Assembly (NCBI RefSeq): GCF_009498035.1
Contig: NZ_CP034550.1
Span: 4,216,001-4,280,000, forward strand
Reading direction: 5' to 3'
Origin: Saccharothrix syringae
Lineage (GTDB): Bacteria; Actinomycetota; Actinomycetes; Mycobacteriales; Pseudonocardiaceae
DNA length: 64,000 nt
The position numbers were made by a program, and so were the translations under genes. The notes under the pieces were generated by a model. That model was not told the DNA's origin and searched no databases. It saw only the letters and a program-made list of their open reading frames with translations. Shown one piece after another: positions 8,533-17,740 of this stretch. Position 1 is the stretch's first letter. Each line of letters opens with the position of its first letter.

Positions 8533-8748
8533 CGGAAGAGGACCGTACAGGCTGGGGCGCTTGACGTACATAGGGTCGTAGGTCGTTGCTCTGCGTAGTC
8601 GTCCTGCGGACCCGGTAGCCCGGTCGGCCCCAGGTCTACGCGGAGTGGAGTCGTCGCTTCTGTGAAAGTCGCCGGCGCGACCGCACTCGTCGGGGATGGA
8701 CCTGGGACCGCTCCCGGAACTTCCGCCCGGCGCGGCGGGCGGACCGGG

Positions 8749-9993
8749 TCAGATCCCGCCGTCGCAGCCGGGTTCCGCCACGCCGCCCTTGATCCAGGGC
8801 AGGTTGACCTTGCGGAAGGCGATCGAGCGGTGCGACGTCGCGCTGCTCGCCGTGTTCTCGTTGACCTCCACCAGCGCGGCCACGTGGTGGTCGGCGGTCT
8901 TGGCGGTGCTGGAGTAGCCGCCCTCCCGGTAGGTGGCGCTCTCGCCGGGCAGCGGCGCGTCGGCGAACGGGCGGCTGTAGCCCCAGGTCCGGCCCTCGTC
9001 CTCGCTCACCCGGACGCGCATCTTCGTCCGCGTCCCGGTGCTCGCCGAGTTGACGAACACGATCCGGGCCGGCGCGTCGGTGTTGTACCGCAGGGTCGAC
9101 GCCTCGTTCTCGGGGTCGAGCAGGCAGTCCGCCGGCGCGAACGGGGTGAAGCCCGACTCGACCGTGCCGCGCGCGACGTAGCGGCGCCTGCCCGTTTCCC
9201 ACACCGACGAGGTGGCCCGGTCGTTGCGGTACAGCGAGCCGTCGGCCAGCTCCAGGACCGTGGCCTCGCCGGTCTGCTCCATCGCCGCGCCGGAGGTCGT
9301 GCGCAGCGGCTGCACCCGCCACGTGGCGCCGTGGTCGTCGCTGTAGATGGTGCGGTGCTGCGCGGGGACGACGAGCCGGCCGGGGTCGCGCACGGTGGTC
9401 TGCACGCCCACGCCGGGCCCGACCGCGTCCCAGTTCCAGCTCCCGCCGCCGGCGAGGGTGCGCGGCTTGAGGGTCGCGGACACGTCCACCGGCGCGGACC
9501 AGGTCAGCCCGTCGTCGGCGCTGGAGGACACCCACACCTGCCGGTCGTCCCAGGAGTCCACCGGGTCCGCGCCCTCGGGCTGGTGGTTCACGAACAGCCA
9601 GACCCGGTTGTTCGAGCGGTCGACCACGGCGGTCGGGTTGCCCCACGTGCCCTGCCCGGCGCCGATCACCTCGCGCAGGCCCGACCAGGTGGCGCCGTTG
9701 TCCGTGGAGCGCTTGTAGAGCAGGTTGATGTTGCCGAAGTCGCCGTTGTGGGCGGCCCGGCCCTCGACGAACGCGATCAGGGTGTCGTTGGTCGTGCGGA
9801 TCAGGGACGGGATGCGGAACGAGTGGTAGGTGATGCCGTTGAAGGTCTCGTCGCCGCCGTTGAACAGGATGCGCTCGGAGTGCGACTCGGCGGCGGCCGC
9901 GGCCGGCTCGGGTGCCGGTCGGGCCGCCGCCGGTGCGGTGGTGGACGCGAGGGCGAGGCTCAGGACGAGCCCCGCGGTCGTGGTCGGTCGCAT
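8749..9993 (-). CDS. secreted exo-alpha-sialidase (GH33 type)
   Basis: 414 aa. Signal peptide about 1-26 (MRPTTTAGLVLSLALASTT, Ala-rich cleavage region). The catalytic six-bladed propeller shows FRIPSL (the RIP motif with the arginine-triad first Arg) and four Asp boxes: STDNGATW, SADDGLTW, SDDHGATW and SEDEGRTW. GEATVLELADGSLY provides the conserved glutamate and RYNTDAPARIVFVNS the third-Arg region. It would remove terminal sialic acids or related nonulosonic acids outside the cell; in a soil actinomycete the substrate is uncertain. The ATG at 9993 is preferred because the signal peptide begins there; a longer frame upstream is Arg-rich and implausible. No carbohydrate-binding module is fused. 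Confidence 0.9.
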   Translation of the reverse strand: MRPTTTAGLVLSLALASTTAPAAARPAPEPAAAAAESHSERILFNGGDETFNGITYHSFRIPSLIRTTNDTLIAFVEGRAAHNGDFGNINLLYKRSTDNGATWSGLREVIGAGQGTWGNPTAVVDRSNNRVWLFVNHQPEGADPVDSWDDRQVWVSSSADDGLTWSAPVDVSATLKPRTLAGGGSWNWDAVGPGVGVQTTVRDPGRLVVPAQHRTIYSDDHGATWRVQPLRTTSGAAMEQTGEATVLELADGSLYRNDRATSSVWETGRRRYVARGTVESGFTPFAPADCLLDPENEASTLRYNTDAPARIVFVNSASTGTRTKMRVRVSEDEGRTWGYSRPFADAPLPGESATYREGGYSSTAKTADHHVAALVEVNENTASSATSHRSIAFRKVNLPWIKGGVAEPGCDGGI

Positions 9994-10122
9994 GGTGCCC
10001 CGTGTTCGCTCGCAGGGAGGGGTTGCCCGGAACCGGCGGGCTTCCCGGTGGTCCGCCGACCGCCGGCTCCTCCTCCGAGGATCCCCGGCCCGCCTTCCCG
10101 ACGGCTCCCCGCTCGCTTCCCC

Positions 10123-10187
10123 GCAGGGCTTCACCGCTCGTTCTCGCGAGGCTCGCCTTGCAGGGCTTCACCGCTCGCTCCCGCGAG
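10123..10187. repeat. two 28-bp direct repeats and a C10 run
   Basis: A 28-base unit beginning GCAGGGCTTCACCGCTCG occurs at 10123-10150 and 10160-10187 with two mismatches, 37 bases apart. A run of ten C follows (10188-10197). Location: between the sialidase start and the upstream beta-propeller stop. Function unknown; could be slippage-derived. Confidence 0.7.
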
Positions 10188-10218
10188 CCCCCCCCCCGCA
10201 AGACCCCGGCGCGGGGGT

Positions 10219-11460
10219 TCACCGCCCCGAGGGCCCGGTCCACCCCTGCGGCACGTGCCCGATCCGCACCCGCTGCGGGTGGTCGCCCACCCGCACCGAC
10301 ACCACCTTCCGGCCGGTCGCGAAGTCGATCGCGGTCACCTGGTCGGCGCCGCTCTCGGAGATCACGCAGCTGCGCCCGTCACCGCTGACCGTGGCCCAGT
10401 ACGGCTTCGACGCCGGCACCAGCGGCCCCTCGCGCAGCGACGCGCGGTCCACCACCACGGCGTAGTCGTCCATCGTCCCGGCCACGCACAGCTTGTCGCC
10501 CGCCGGGCTCATCGACAGGCCGTGGTGGCGCGAGTCGTTGACCCAGGTGGTGCGGTCCTCGCTGGTGTTCGGGTTCTTGGGCAGCTCCTTGAGCCGCGTG
10601 ATCCGGTCGGCGGCCACGTCGTACTCCAGGAACCCGTTGAAGAACGAGAGCTGGAAGTACAGCGTCGACCAGTCCGGGGTGAACGCCACCGGCCGCACCG
10701 CGTCGGACAGGTCCGACCGGCCGAAGGCGTCCAGCCGCTGCCGCATGTCGATGACCTCGACCTGCCGGAACGTGGTCGTGTCGACGACGGTGATGCGCCG
10801 GTCGCCCTTGGTGAAGTCCCAGCCGGGGTCGTCGAGGTCGGTGTTGACCTCGCCGATGGACATGTTCCACAGCCGGGTGCCGCCGTCGGTGAAGACGTTC
10901 TCGTGCGGCTTGTCGCCGGTGGCGAACGAGCCGACCTGCTGCCCGGTGGTGATGTCCAGGACGTGCACGGTGTTCGACGTGGAGGCCGACACCGCGACCC
11001 GCCGGCCGTCCGGGGACACGGCCATGTGGTCGGAGCGGAAGCCGGAGACCGGGAACCGCCACTTCACCCGGCCGGTGGCCAGGTCGATCGACACCACGTC
11101 GGCGAAGCTGGGCCGCGACACCACCACGGCCGTGCCGTCGGGGGTGGTGTACATGTCGTCGACGAACTGGTCGTGCCCCTCGCCGGGGCCGTTGCGGATG
11201 CCCAGGAAGAAGATCAGCTTGATCGGGTTGAGGTAGATCTCCCGCAGCCGCTCCTCCCGGTCCGGGATGACGTTCACCCGCGCGATCCGGGCGAAGTCGC
11301 CGCCGGAGGCGATGACGTCCGCGGTGCCGTCCCAGTTGTTGCCGACGAACATCACCTCCCTCAGCGGCGCGGCGGAGGTGGGGGTCGGCACCGCGAGCGC
11401 GGCGGTCACCAGACCTGCGCAGACCAGTCCGAGGGAACGCGGGAGGGGTGTCTTCGGCAT
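10219..11460 (-). CDS. secreted YVTN/YncE-type beta-propeller protein
   Basis: 413 aa. Signal peptide about 1-31 (MPKTPLPRSLGLVCAGLV, cleavage near TSAA-P). The rest is a repeated beta-propeller with blades ending in phrases such as DDMYTTPDGTAVVVSRP, DHMAVSPDGRRVAVSAS and GLSMSPAGDKLCVAGT, the pattern of YVTN/YncE and quinoprotein-like propellers. No catalytic residues are obvious; family members bind partners, surfaces or small ligands. The ATG has GGAG five bases upstream. It is divergent from a PucR-type regulator across a 182-bp region rich in palindromes, so it may be that regulator's target. Confidence 0.78.
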   Translation of the reverse strand: MPKTPLPRSLGLVCAGLVTAALAVPTPTSAAPLREVMFVGNNWDGTADVIASGGDFARIARVNVIPDREERLREIYLNPIKLIFFLGIRNGPGEGHDQFVDDMYTTPDGTAVVVSRPSFADVVSIDLATGRVKWRFPVSGFRSDHMAVSPDGRRVAVSASTSNTVHVLDITTGQQVGSFATGDKPHENVFTDGGTRLWNMSIGEVNTDLDDPGWDFTKGDRRITVVDTTTFRQVEVIDMRQRLDAFGRSDLSDAVRPVAFTPDWSTLYFQLSFFNGFLEYDVAADRITRLKELPKNPNTSEDRTTWVNDSRHHGLSMSPAGDKLCVAGTMDDYAVVVDRASLREGPLVPASKPYWATVSGDGRSCVISESGADQVTAIDFATGRKVVSVRVGDHPQRVRIGHVPQGWTGPSGR

Positions 11461-11533
11461 GGGGGCTCCAAACGGGAACGGCTTCGTCGCGGCGGTGCGG
11501 CGGAACGGGGATCGCCCGGTGGGCGGCCGTGCT

Positions 11534-11631
11534 GTTACCGTGCGGTAGCACCACATAACCAGCGCGTACCACGTCCGTGGTAGGGGCCGCCGGCCAACAA
11601 CCCGGCCGGCCCGTTGTGGTCCCGCCACAAC
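11534..11631. promoter_or_regulatory. cluster of three palindromes in the divergent promoter region
   Basis: Between the propeller gene (minus) and the PucR-type gene (plus) lie TACCG-TG-CGGTA (11536-11547), TACCACG-TC-CGTGGTA (11567-11582) and GTTGTGG-TCCCG-CCACAAC (11613-11631), all with perfect arms. The first two share a TACC...GGTA frame and are about 33 bp apart centre to centre, about three helical turns. They are candidates for binding by the PucR-type protein. Confidence 0.6.
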
Positions 11632-11642
11632 CGGGAGGTGCC

Positions 11643-12812
11643 GTGCCCGCAGCGCACCGCAGCGAGCTGCTGCGCCAGGTGCTCGAAGCGATGGCCTCGG
11701 ACGACCGGGTCCTCGACGAGCTGGTGCTGGCCGCCCGGACCCACTCGCCCGAGGTGGCGCGGCTGCCCGAGGCCGAGAACCGCCGCCACGTGCAGGTGCT
11801 GCTCGCCGCCGGGCTGGACTCCCTGGCCCGCCCCGAGCACCCCGACGACCAGGACTTCGCCACCGCCGAGGCGCTGGGCGCCGACCGCGCCGCCCAGGGC
11901 GTGCCCATCACCGGCCTGCTGCGCGGCGTCCAGGCCGGGCGCACCCGCGCGGTGCGCATCGCCATCGACCGCAGCCGCGCCGCCGGGGTGCCCGACGACG
12001 TCATCCTGGAGGCGGTGCTCGACCTGGACCGCTACACCGGCGCCCTGGAGCGCCACATCGTCAACGGCTACCACCACGCCGAGCTCCAGCTCTCCCGCAC
12101 CACCCGCGACGTGCGCACCCAGCTGCTGCGCGCGCTGCTCCTGCCCGGCGCCGCCGATCCGCCGGCGGCCGACGACCTCCACCAGGCCGGGCTGCGGCCG
12201 GGCGGCCGCTACTACTGCCTGGTCTCCGACGTCACCGACCCGGCCCTGGCCCGCGCCCTGGAACAGCGCCTGCTCGGCCTCGGCGGCGTCTACGGCCTGG
12301 TCGAGGGCCGCCTCACCGGCCTGGCCGCCAAGCCGCCCGGCACCGACGACCTCGCACCCGCCGTGCTGCTGATCGCCGCGCCCGCCGTGCCGCTGACCGG
12401 GCTGCGCGACGTGCACGCCCTGTGCACCGCCGCCCTGGCCATCGCCGCCCGGCAGGGGCTGCGCGGGGTGCACCACCTCGTCGAGCTGGCCGCGGAGACC
12501 GCGCTGGCCGCGCAGCCCCTGCTCGCCGACCTGCTCACCGACGCCCTGCTGACCAGGCTCGACCCCGCCGACGACTTCCACCGCGAGCTGGCCTGCACCG
12601 CCCTGGCCTACCTCGACCACGGGCACCGGCTCGGCCACACCGCGGTCGCCCTGCACCTGCACCCCAACACCGTCCGGTACCGCCTCGACCGGCTGGCGGA
12701 GATCACCGCCCTGCCGCTGGGCGAGGACGACACCGCCACCCGTTCGACGGTGCCGGACACGCTGCGCTCCTGGTGGGCGCTGCGCACCTGGCTCGCGCGG
12801 GCACGGGGATGA
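11643..12812 (+). CDS. PucR/CdaR-family helix-turn-helix regulator
   Basis: 389 aa cytoplasmic regulator. The C-terminal end (about 330-385) is the PucR HTH: DHGHRLGHTAVALHLHPNTV followed by RYRLDRLAEI. The N-terminal part (about 5-130) is helical, like the RsbRD/GGDEF-like sensory region of PucR relatives (LDRYTGALERHIVNGYHHAE). These proteins control catabolic, sugar-diacid or developmental genes. The GTG at 11643 follows GGGAGG; the longer frame from 11577 would place the palindromes inside the gene. A hairpin overlaps its stop codon. Confidence 0.85.
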   Translation: MPAAHRSELLRQVLEAMASDDRVLDELVLAARTHSPEVARLPEAENRRHVQVLLAAGLDSLARPEHPDDQDFATAEALGADRAAQGVPITGLLRGVQAGRTRAVRIAIDRSRAAGVPDDVILEAVLDLDRYTGALERHIVNGYHHAELQLSRTTRDVRTQLLRALLLPGAADPPAADDLHQAGLRPGGRYYCLVSDVTDPALARALEQRLLGLGGVYGLVEGRLTGLAAKPPGTDDLAPAVLLIAAPAVPLTGLRDVHALCTAALAIAARQGLRGVHHLVELAAETALAAQPLLADLLTDALLTRLDPADDFHRELACTALAYLDHGHRLGHTAVALHLHPNTVRYRLDRLAEITALPLGEDDTATRSTVPDTLRSWWALRTWLARARG

Positions 12813-12826
12813 CTCCCCGTGCCCGC
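12797..12826 (+). terminator. terminator overlapping the PucR-gene stop codon
   Basis: Perfect 12-bp stem (12797-12808 with 12815-12826) and six-base loop ATGACT, which contains the TGA stop. Confidence 0.7.
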
Positions 12827-12938
12827 CCTGTCATACCTACGGGGAATGGCACGTCACACCAGCCGGCGGTGAGGATTCGTGAGGTCACCGTCCACTCGCG
12901 ACCGCGCGCAGGCGCGCCGCCGGGGGCCAGGAGTGCCG

Positions 12939-13370
12939 ATGAACCGTCGCGTGGACCCGGCCGAGCAGGCGGACCGGCACCGGGTGGCGACCGCCCGCGG
13001 GTTCACCCGGTGGCGGCAGTCGTGCCCGTTCGCCGCGGGCGTGCTCACCGCCTGCGCCGGCGTGGAGCTGGTCACGGTGGTCACCACGTCCCGCGGTGTG
13101 CTGCGGTTCGCCGGTGCGGGCGCGGCGGTCAGCTGGGTGCTCGGCGCCCTGCTGCTCGCCGCCGGGCTGACCCTGCTGTGCCGGCCGGGGCTGCGCTACT
13201 TCGCCGGGATGACCGCGGTGGTCGCCGGGGTGGTCAGCCTGGTGCAGGCCAGCCTGGGCGGCTTCCTGGTCGGGTTCGTGCTCGCCGCGCTGGGCGGTGC
13301 GCTCGCGGTGGCCTGGGTGCCGGTCGACGAGACCGGCGGGCGGGCGCCGCTGCCCGAGATGGGTGACTGA
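12939..13370 (+). CDS. DUF6114-like four-helix membrane protein
   Basis: 143 aa. A basic N-terminal tail (about 1-35) is followed by FTRWRQSCPFAAGVLTACAGVELV, the entry to the first of about four transmembrane helices (about 38-62, 70-92, 98-120, 121-137). The WR.x.PF start and overall size match the DUF6114 family of actinomycete membrane proteins of unknown function. ATG chosen because AGGAG lies five bases upstream. Stands alone between the PucR gene and a convergent operon. Confidence 0.72.
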   Translation: MNRRVDPAEQADRHRVATARGFTRWRQSCPFAAGVLTACAGVELVTVVTTSRGVLRFAGAGAAVSWVLGALLLAAGLTLLCRPGLRYFAGMTAVVAGVVSLVQASLGGFLVGFVLAALGGALAVAWVPVDETGGRAPLPEMGD

Positions 13371-13384
13371 CGCGGGGCCCGGGA

Positions 13385-13438
13385 CCGACGCCGCGCGGGC
13401 GGTGCCGGCCACCACCGGCACCGCCCGCGCGGCGTCGG
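13385..13438. terminator. 24-bp-stem bidirectional terminator
   Basis: Perfect inverted repeat, arms 13385-13408 and 13415-13438, loop of six bases; located between the convergent DUF6114 and decarboxylase genes. One of the longest perfect stems in the window. Confidence 0.85.
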
Positions 13439-13439
13439 C

Positions 13440-15290
13440 TCACGTCCCGGCGACGGGTTCGAGCCGCTCGGCGGGCTCGACCCGGTCGACCGCCGCGCGC
13501 GGGGCCGGTGCGAGGGCCTTGACCGCGGCCTCGACCTGGTAGCCGATCGCCTCCGGGTAGTCCCGGCGGGACAGGTGGACGTGCACGACGAGCGGGCCGC
13601 CCGCGGCGGTGTCGTCCGCCAGGCCGGTCAGCACCGCGTCCAGGTCGGCCAGGGTGCGGACCTCCACGCCGGACATCGGCGCCTCGTCCGTGCCGAACAC
13701 CGCCGGCAGCGCGCTGTACCGCCACCGGTGCAGGACGTTGTAGTAGTCCTCCTCCTGCGTCGGCGGCTCCCGGTAGTAGCCGGGCGCCACCAGCATCTGC
13801 TCGATGCCGTAGAAGCCCTCGTTGTCCAGCACGAAGATCACCGGGGCCAGCCCGTGCCGGACGTGGGTGGACAGCTCCTGCACGGTCTCCTGGAACGAGC
13901 CGTCGCCGACGAACACCAGCGGCCGGCGGTCCGGCTTGGCCAGGGCGACGCCGGTGGTCGCCCCCACCGAGTAGCCGATGGACAGCCAGCTGTTCTGGGC
14001 CAGGTAGCCGTCCTGCTCGGCGATGTGCAGGCCCATCGAGCCGAGCAGCGCGAACCCGGCGTCGGAGACCACGGTGAACCTGCCCGGCGCGGCCGCCAGC
14101 AGGGCGTTGACCGCCCGGAACAGCGCGTCGTAGGTGACCGGGCCGACCTGCTCGGCGGACCGCTGCCGGGCCAGGTGCGCCTCGCGGCTCCGCGGCACCG
14201 CGGTGTCCAGCTCGTGCCCGCGGGCGAAGTAGTCGGCGGCGAAGTACCCGGGCCCGAACCGCTCCAGCAGCCGGGCGCGCAACGCCTTGACGAACTCCTC
14301 CAGCCGCACGTCGGGGTAGTAGGAGGCGCCGACGCTGACGCCCTCGCGGGCGGCGACGATCCAGTCCGGGCCGATGCTCTTCTCGCCGCCGAGGTTCTTC
14401 GACGTCGACCACGAGCCGATGCCGATCCGGACCTTGGCCACGTTCTGGAAGATCTCGTAGACGGTCTTGGTGGACGCCTTGCCGTTGTAGACGCCGACGA
14501 ACGCCTCGTGGTCCTCGGAGACCACCGCCTTGCCGCCGATGGTGGTGCAGAACCGGATGCCGGTGGACTCGACCAGGTCGAGGAAGGGGTCCGCGAGGTC
14601 GAACCGGTCGACCTCCTCGCCAGCCCACAGGATCGGCGTGCCCAGGCGCTCGACCAGCGCCACGGCGTCGGTCACCGCCCGGTCGAGCATGGTCTCGTTG
14701 CGCGCGGTGACCGGCCGCCGCCGGGCGACCAGCAGGCCCCGCGGCTCGTCGCACGGCGCCCGCCAGACGTCCTCCATCACCTCCAGGTACACCGGCCGCC
14801 GCTCCGACAGGCAGGCCACGATCGCGGAGTCGACCTGCACCGGGGCCAGCCCGGGGTTGCCGATCACCTGGGCGTCGACGGTGACCTGCCGGTACACGTC
14901 CAGGTTGCTCTCCCGGCGCTGGCTCATGTGCGAGGTCAGCAGGCCGACGGCCTGGTAGTTCAGCCACTGCTCGTAGGTGGGCGAGGCGTTGATCGCGATG
15001 ATCGGCACGTACTCCACGTACGCGCCGCCGATCGGGTTGAGCAGGTTGAACGCGCCCACGCCGTAGGTGCAGGCCGCGGCGGCGACCCGGGGGCCGCCGC
15101 GCACGCGGGCGTAGGCGTCGGCGGCGTACCCGGCGCCCACCTCGGTCGGGGTGCCGACCCAGGTCGGGCCGGGGCGCTCCGCCAGTGCGGTCAGGAACGG
15201 GCCCAGGTGGTTGCCCGGCACGCCGAACACGTGCCCGATGCCCAGTTCGCCGAGCCGCTGGGCCAGGTAGCGGGCCACGGTGGTGCTCAC
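13440..15290 (-). CDS. ThDP-dependent 2-keto acid decarboxylase-like enzyme
   Basis: 616 aa, cytoplasmic. N-terminal ThDP pyrimidine-binding domain with [17 protein letters not shown] (catalytic-type glutamate E50), central domain, and C-terminal ThDP pyrophosphate domain with the metal motif GDGS at 462-465 and the closing N490 ([12 protein letters not shown]). N-terminal features such as [13 protein letters not shown] and [18 protein letters not shown] match pyruvate/indolepyruvate/phenylpyruvate decarboxylases rather than acetolactate synthase. It is somewhat longer than the usual 540-570 residues. Its GTG start overlaps the stop of the amino acid oxidase by four bases, so the two are translationally coupled: the oxidase would supply the 2-keto acid that this enzyme decarboxylates to an aldehyde. 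Confidence 0.85.
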   Translation of the reverse strand: MSTTVARYLAQRLGELGIGHVFGVPGNHLGPFLTALAERPGPTWVGTPTEVGAGYAADAYARVRGGPRVAAAACTYGVGAFNLLNPIGGAYVEYVPIIAINASPTYEQWLNYQAVGLLTSHMSQRRESNLDVYRQVTVDAQVIGNPGLAPVQVDSAIVACLSERRPVYLEVMEDVWRAPCDEPRGLLVARRRPVTARNETMLDRAVTDAVALVERLGTPILWAGEEVDRFDLADPFLDLVESTGIRFCTTIGGKAVVSEDHEAFVGVYNGKASTKTVYEIFQNVAKVRIGIGSWSTSKNLGGEKSIGPDWIVAAREGVSVGASYYPDVRLEEFVKALRARLLERFGPGYFAADYFARGHELDTAVPRSREAHLARQRSAEQVGPVTYDALFRAVNALLAAAPGRFTVVSDAGFALLGSMGLHIAEQDGYLAQNSWLSIGYSVGATTGVALAKPDRRPLVFVGDGSFQETVQELSTHVRHGLAPVIFVLDNEGFYGIEQMLVAPGYYREPPTQEEDYYNVLHRWRYSALPAVFGTDEAPMSGVEVRTLADLDAVLTGLADDTAAGGPLVVHVHLSRRDYPEAIGYQVEAAVKALAPAPRAAVDRVEPAERLEPVAGT

Positions 15291-17422
15291 GGCGCGATCA
15301 CCCCGGCGGTCATGTCCCCGCCCATCGCCGTGCCGATCTCGGCCACCATCTCCGCCTCGACCGGGCGGCGACCGGCAGGCACGGCGGCCGACCGGACCGG
15401 CGGCGGCGCCTCGTGCACGGCGATCGCCGCGCGCACCGCGGTCTCGACCGCGCCCTCGATCCAGGCGTGCTTGAGCGAGACGTGCTCGCCCGCGAAGTGC
15501 AGCGGCCCCTCGGGCTTGCCCACGTCCAGGTGGAAGCTGGTCATCTGGTGCGGCGTGTAGACCGCGGCCTCGCCGAAGGCGTACGGGTCGCGCAGCCAGC
15601 TCTGCGTCTGCCCGTACCCGGTGTAGAAGACCTCGATGCGGCGGCCGTGCACGGCCTGGAGGTTGCGCAGCGCGTAGACGTAGCGCTGGTGGTCGTCCAG
15701 GGAGTCCCAGTGCGCGGCGTCGTCGGACCAGCTGTAGCTCGCCAGCACCACGCCGCCCTCGCTGCCGGGCACCGGGTGCGACGGGTAGTACGTGAAGCGG
15801 TTCGGGTTGTCCGTGGTGGAGCCGCCGCCGAAGACGTTGGTCGCCGGGCGCACCGCGGGCCCGATCAGCGGCAGGTTCCGGTTGTACTCCAGCTGCGGCG
15901 CGGGGATGGCCCGCTCGTCCACGCTCGGGTGCGCGCCCAGCAGCCCGGTGGCCGCGCCGTCCAGCACGCCCGGCACCGAGTGCGCCGCGTCGTCATCGGA
16001 CTCGTCCAGCGCCTGGTAGAACTCGTGCACGCCGGGGCCGATCGCGGCCAGCTCGCGCTGCCAGTCCGCCTCAGTGAACTCCCACCAGCGCCGCGAGAAC
16101 TCCAGCAGCACCTTGGTCGCCTGGTCGTAGTGCATCTCGATGACCGCGCGGCGCTTCTTGTAGGACATCGGGGGCGTGACGTCGACGAACCGCAGGCTGG
16201 AGAACGGGATCGCGATGATCGCCAGGTCGCCGGTCCACGTGGTGGCGGGCCCGGTCGGGTCGTCCTCGGCGACGGTGCGGATCGCCACGGCGGGGCCGTC
16301 GGGGCCGACGACCGAGCCGGGCGGGTCGTCCAGGCGCGGGTCCCAGTACTCGATGTCGACCACGCGGCGCCCCAGCTCCACCCGGGGTGCCAGGTCCTCG
16401 TACAGCCGCTCGGGGAGCTGCCAACTGCCGCCGTCGACCTCCCAGTAGGTGGCGTCGGGGTTGATGTCGCTGCGGCCCAGGAAGGTGTGGAAGAACGACA
16501 GGTGCAGCCGCGAGGTCATGTTCTCCAGGGTGCCGATGGCCTCGACCGCCTCGTCGCTCAACCCGGCCCGCTCGCGCAGGAACCGGCCCATCGAGTAGCC
16601 GTCGAAGTCGTGGATCACCCGCGCCCAGCCGTCCAGCCACTCGGCGAAGGGCTTGTTCACGCGCGTGCCGTCCACGAGGTCGGAGTAGTAGTCGCGGACC
16701 TCCTCCAGCGCCTCGTGCACCATGCGCGCGGCGGTGACGCGGACCTCGTCGCCGGTCAGGTGGAAGCCCTCGTTGACCGAGCCCGGGTCGCGCGCGTACT
16801 CGGCGCGCCGCACCTGCACCTGGTTGGCGCGGATCCAGGTGTGGAAGCGCTTGGCCGGGGTGGGGAACTCCGGCTGCTCGGCGCCCGGCGGCCACGTCGC
16901 GCCGGTGAACGAGCGGTAGAACACCGGTGGCGGGACGACCGGCTGCTCGGTCGCCGGGTCGACGTCCACGTTGTAGAACAGCCTGCGGTCCAGGCCGAGC
17001 GAGTCCACCAGGCCGAGGGTGAGCGGGTGGAAGTCCGGCAGCCGCATCGCGCCCGCCTCGCCGTACTGGGCCGGGTCGGCGAACACCGGTTGCCGGGCCG
17101 GGTCGGTGCGGGCCGGGTCGGTGCGGAAGGTCTTGATGCGGCCACCGACCCGGTTGCCGTTGGCCTCCAGCACCGTCACCCGGTGCCCGGCGCCGGTGAG
17201 CAGCCGGGCGGCCACCAGGCCGGCGACGCCCGCGCCGACGACCAGGACGTCCTTGGGCGCGTCGGTGGCCGGCAGGCCGTCCTTGAGCAGGACGTCCAGG
17301 TACTTCAGCTTGAGGTCCTCGTCGTCGGGGCCGACGAGCAGCAGCTCGCGGGCGAGCTGTTGGCAGGTGCGCCAACGGGATCGGTCTCTGGTGGACTGGT
17401 CGTTCCCTGATGCGGCAGACAT
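15287..17422 (-). CDS. flavin-dependent L-amino acid oxidase / monooxygenase-like
   Basis: 711 aa. FAD-binding Rossmann motif [15 protein letters not shown] with GAGVAG at about 63-68, then [16 protein letters not shown], the FAD-contact GG motif of the monoamine oxidase superfamily, and the C-terminal FAD segment [20 protein letters not shown]. Length and inserts (for example [20 protein letters not shown]) are closest in my recollection to bacterial phenylalanine oxidase and tryptophan/lysine 2-monooxygenases; the substrate cannot be fixed from sequence. ATG at 17422 is chosen because the next upstream frame is Pro/Gly-rich; its ribosome binding site is weak. No signal peptide. First gene of a two-gene operon with the decarboxylase. 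Confidence 0.85.
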   Translation of the reverse strand: MSAASGNDQSTRDRSRWRTCQQLARELLLVGPDDEDLKLKYLDVLLKDGLPATDAPKDVLVVGAGVAGLVAARLLTGAGHRVTVLEANGNRVGGRIKTFRTDPARTDPARQPVFADPAQYGEAGAMRLPDFHPLTLGLVDSLGLDRRLFYNVDVDPATEQPVVPPPVFYRSFTGATWPPGAEQPEFPTPAKRFHTWIRANQVQVRRAEYARDPGSVNEGFHLTGDEVRVTAARMVHEALEEVRDYYSDLVDGTRVNKPFAEWLDGWARVIHDFDGYSMGRFLRERAGLSDEAVEAIGTLENMTSRLHLSFFHTFLGRSDINPDATYWEVDGGSWQLPERLYEDLAPRVELGRRVVDIEYWDPRLDDPPGSVVGPDGPAVAIRTVAEDDPTGPATTWTGDLAIIAIPFSSLRFVDVTPPMSYKKRRAVIEMHYDQATKVLLEFSRRWWEFTEADWQRELAAIGPGVHEFYQALDESDDDAAHSVPGVLDGAATGLLGAHPSVDERAIPAPQLEYNRNLPLIGPAVRPATNVFGGGSTTDNPNRFTYYPSHPVPGSEGGVVLASYSWSDDAAHWDSLDDHQRYVYALRNLQAVHGRRIEVFYTGYGQTQSWLRDPYAFGEAAVYTPHQMTSFHLDVGKPEGPLHFAGEHVSLKHAWIEGAVETAVRAAIAVHEAPPPVRSAAVPAGRRPVEAEMVAEIGTAMGGDMTAGVIAP

Positions 17423-17740
17423 GGGGCCATCGTGGTGGCGCCGCGCGGCACCGGGAACCGCCGCGACCGACGACAACTCGTCGGTGCGCGGGACAACCTG
17501 GCCGGGGGAATTCCCGGTCACGCGCCGTGGACGGTCCGGGTGACGCGACCTGGACCGTCCACTGTGGTGCGTTGGTGTCGAACCCCCGCGGATCAGGGGT
17601 TGTCGGGGCGGACGCGGGGTGCGTCCCGGATTCGGCCACGCGAGACGATCCGCTTCGCGACATTCGTCCTCCGTTCACCTCGCCGTCACCTCGCGTGGTT
17701 AACCGGATCGGGTGAGCAGCGGGCAAGGACGGGGGGAGCG
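17423..17740. other. 318-bp divergent region upstream of oxidase and phosphate transporter
   Basis: Contains an inverted repeat with 11-bp perfect arms (GTGGACGGTCC 17527-17537, GGACCGTCCAC 17552-17562, spacer 14) and the PHO-box-like repeats listed separately. No gene is evident. Confidence 0.6.
17673..17694 (+). promoter_or_regulatory. PHO box (PhoP-type direct repeats)
   Basis: Two adjacent 11-bp units, GTTCACCTCGC and CGTCACCTCGC, fit the actinomycete PHO-box design of tandem 11-mers with a conserved GTTCACC core. They lie 46 bases before the Pit transporter start, which supports phosphate-starvation control. Confidence 0.65.

Noticed and set aside
8662..11583. 973-codon plus-strand open frame
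   Set aside because: Antisense shadow of the sialidase and propeller genes, whose motifs, signal peptides and ribosome binding sites are clear.
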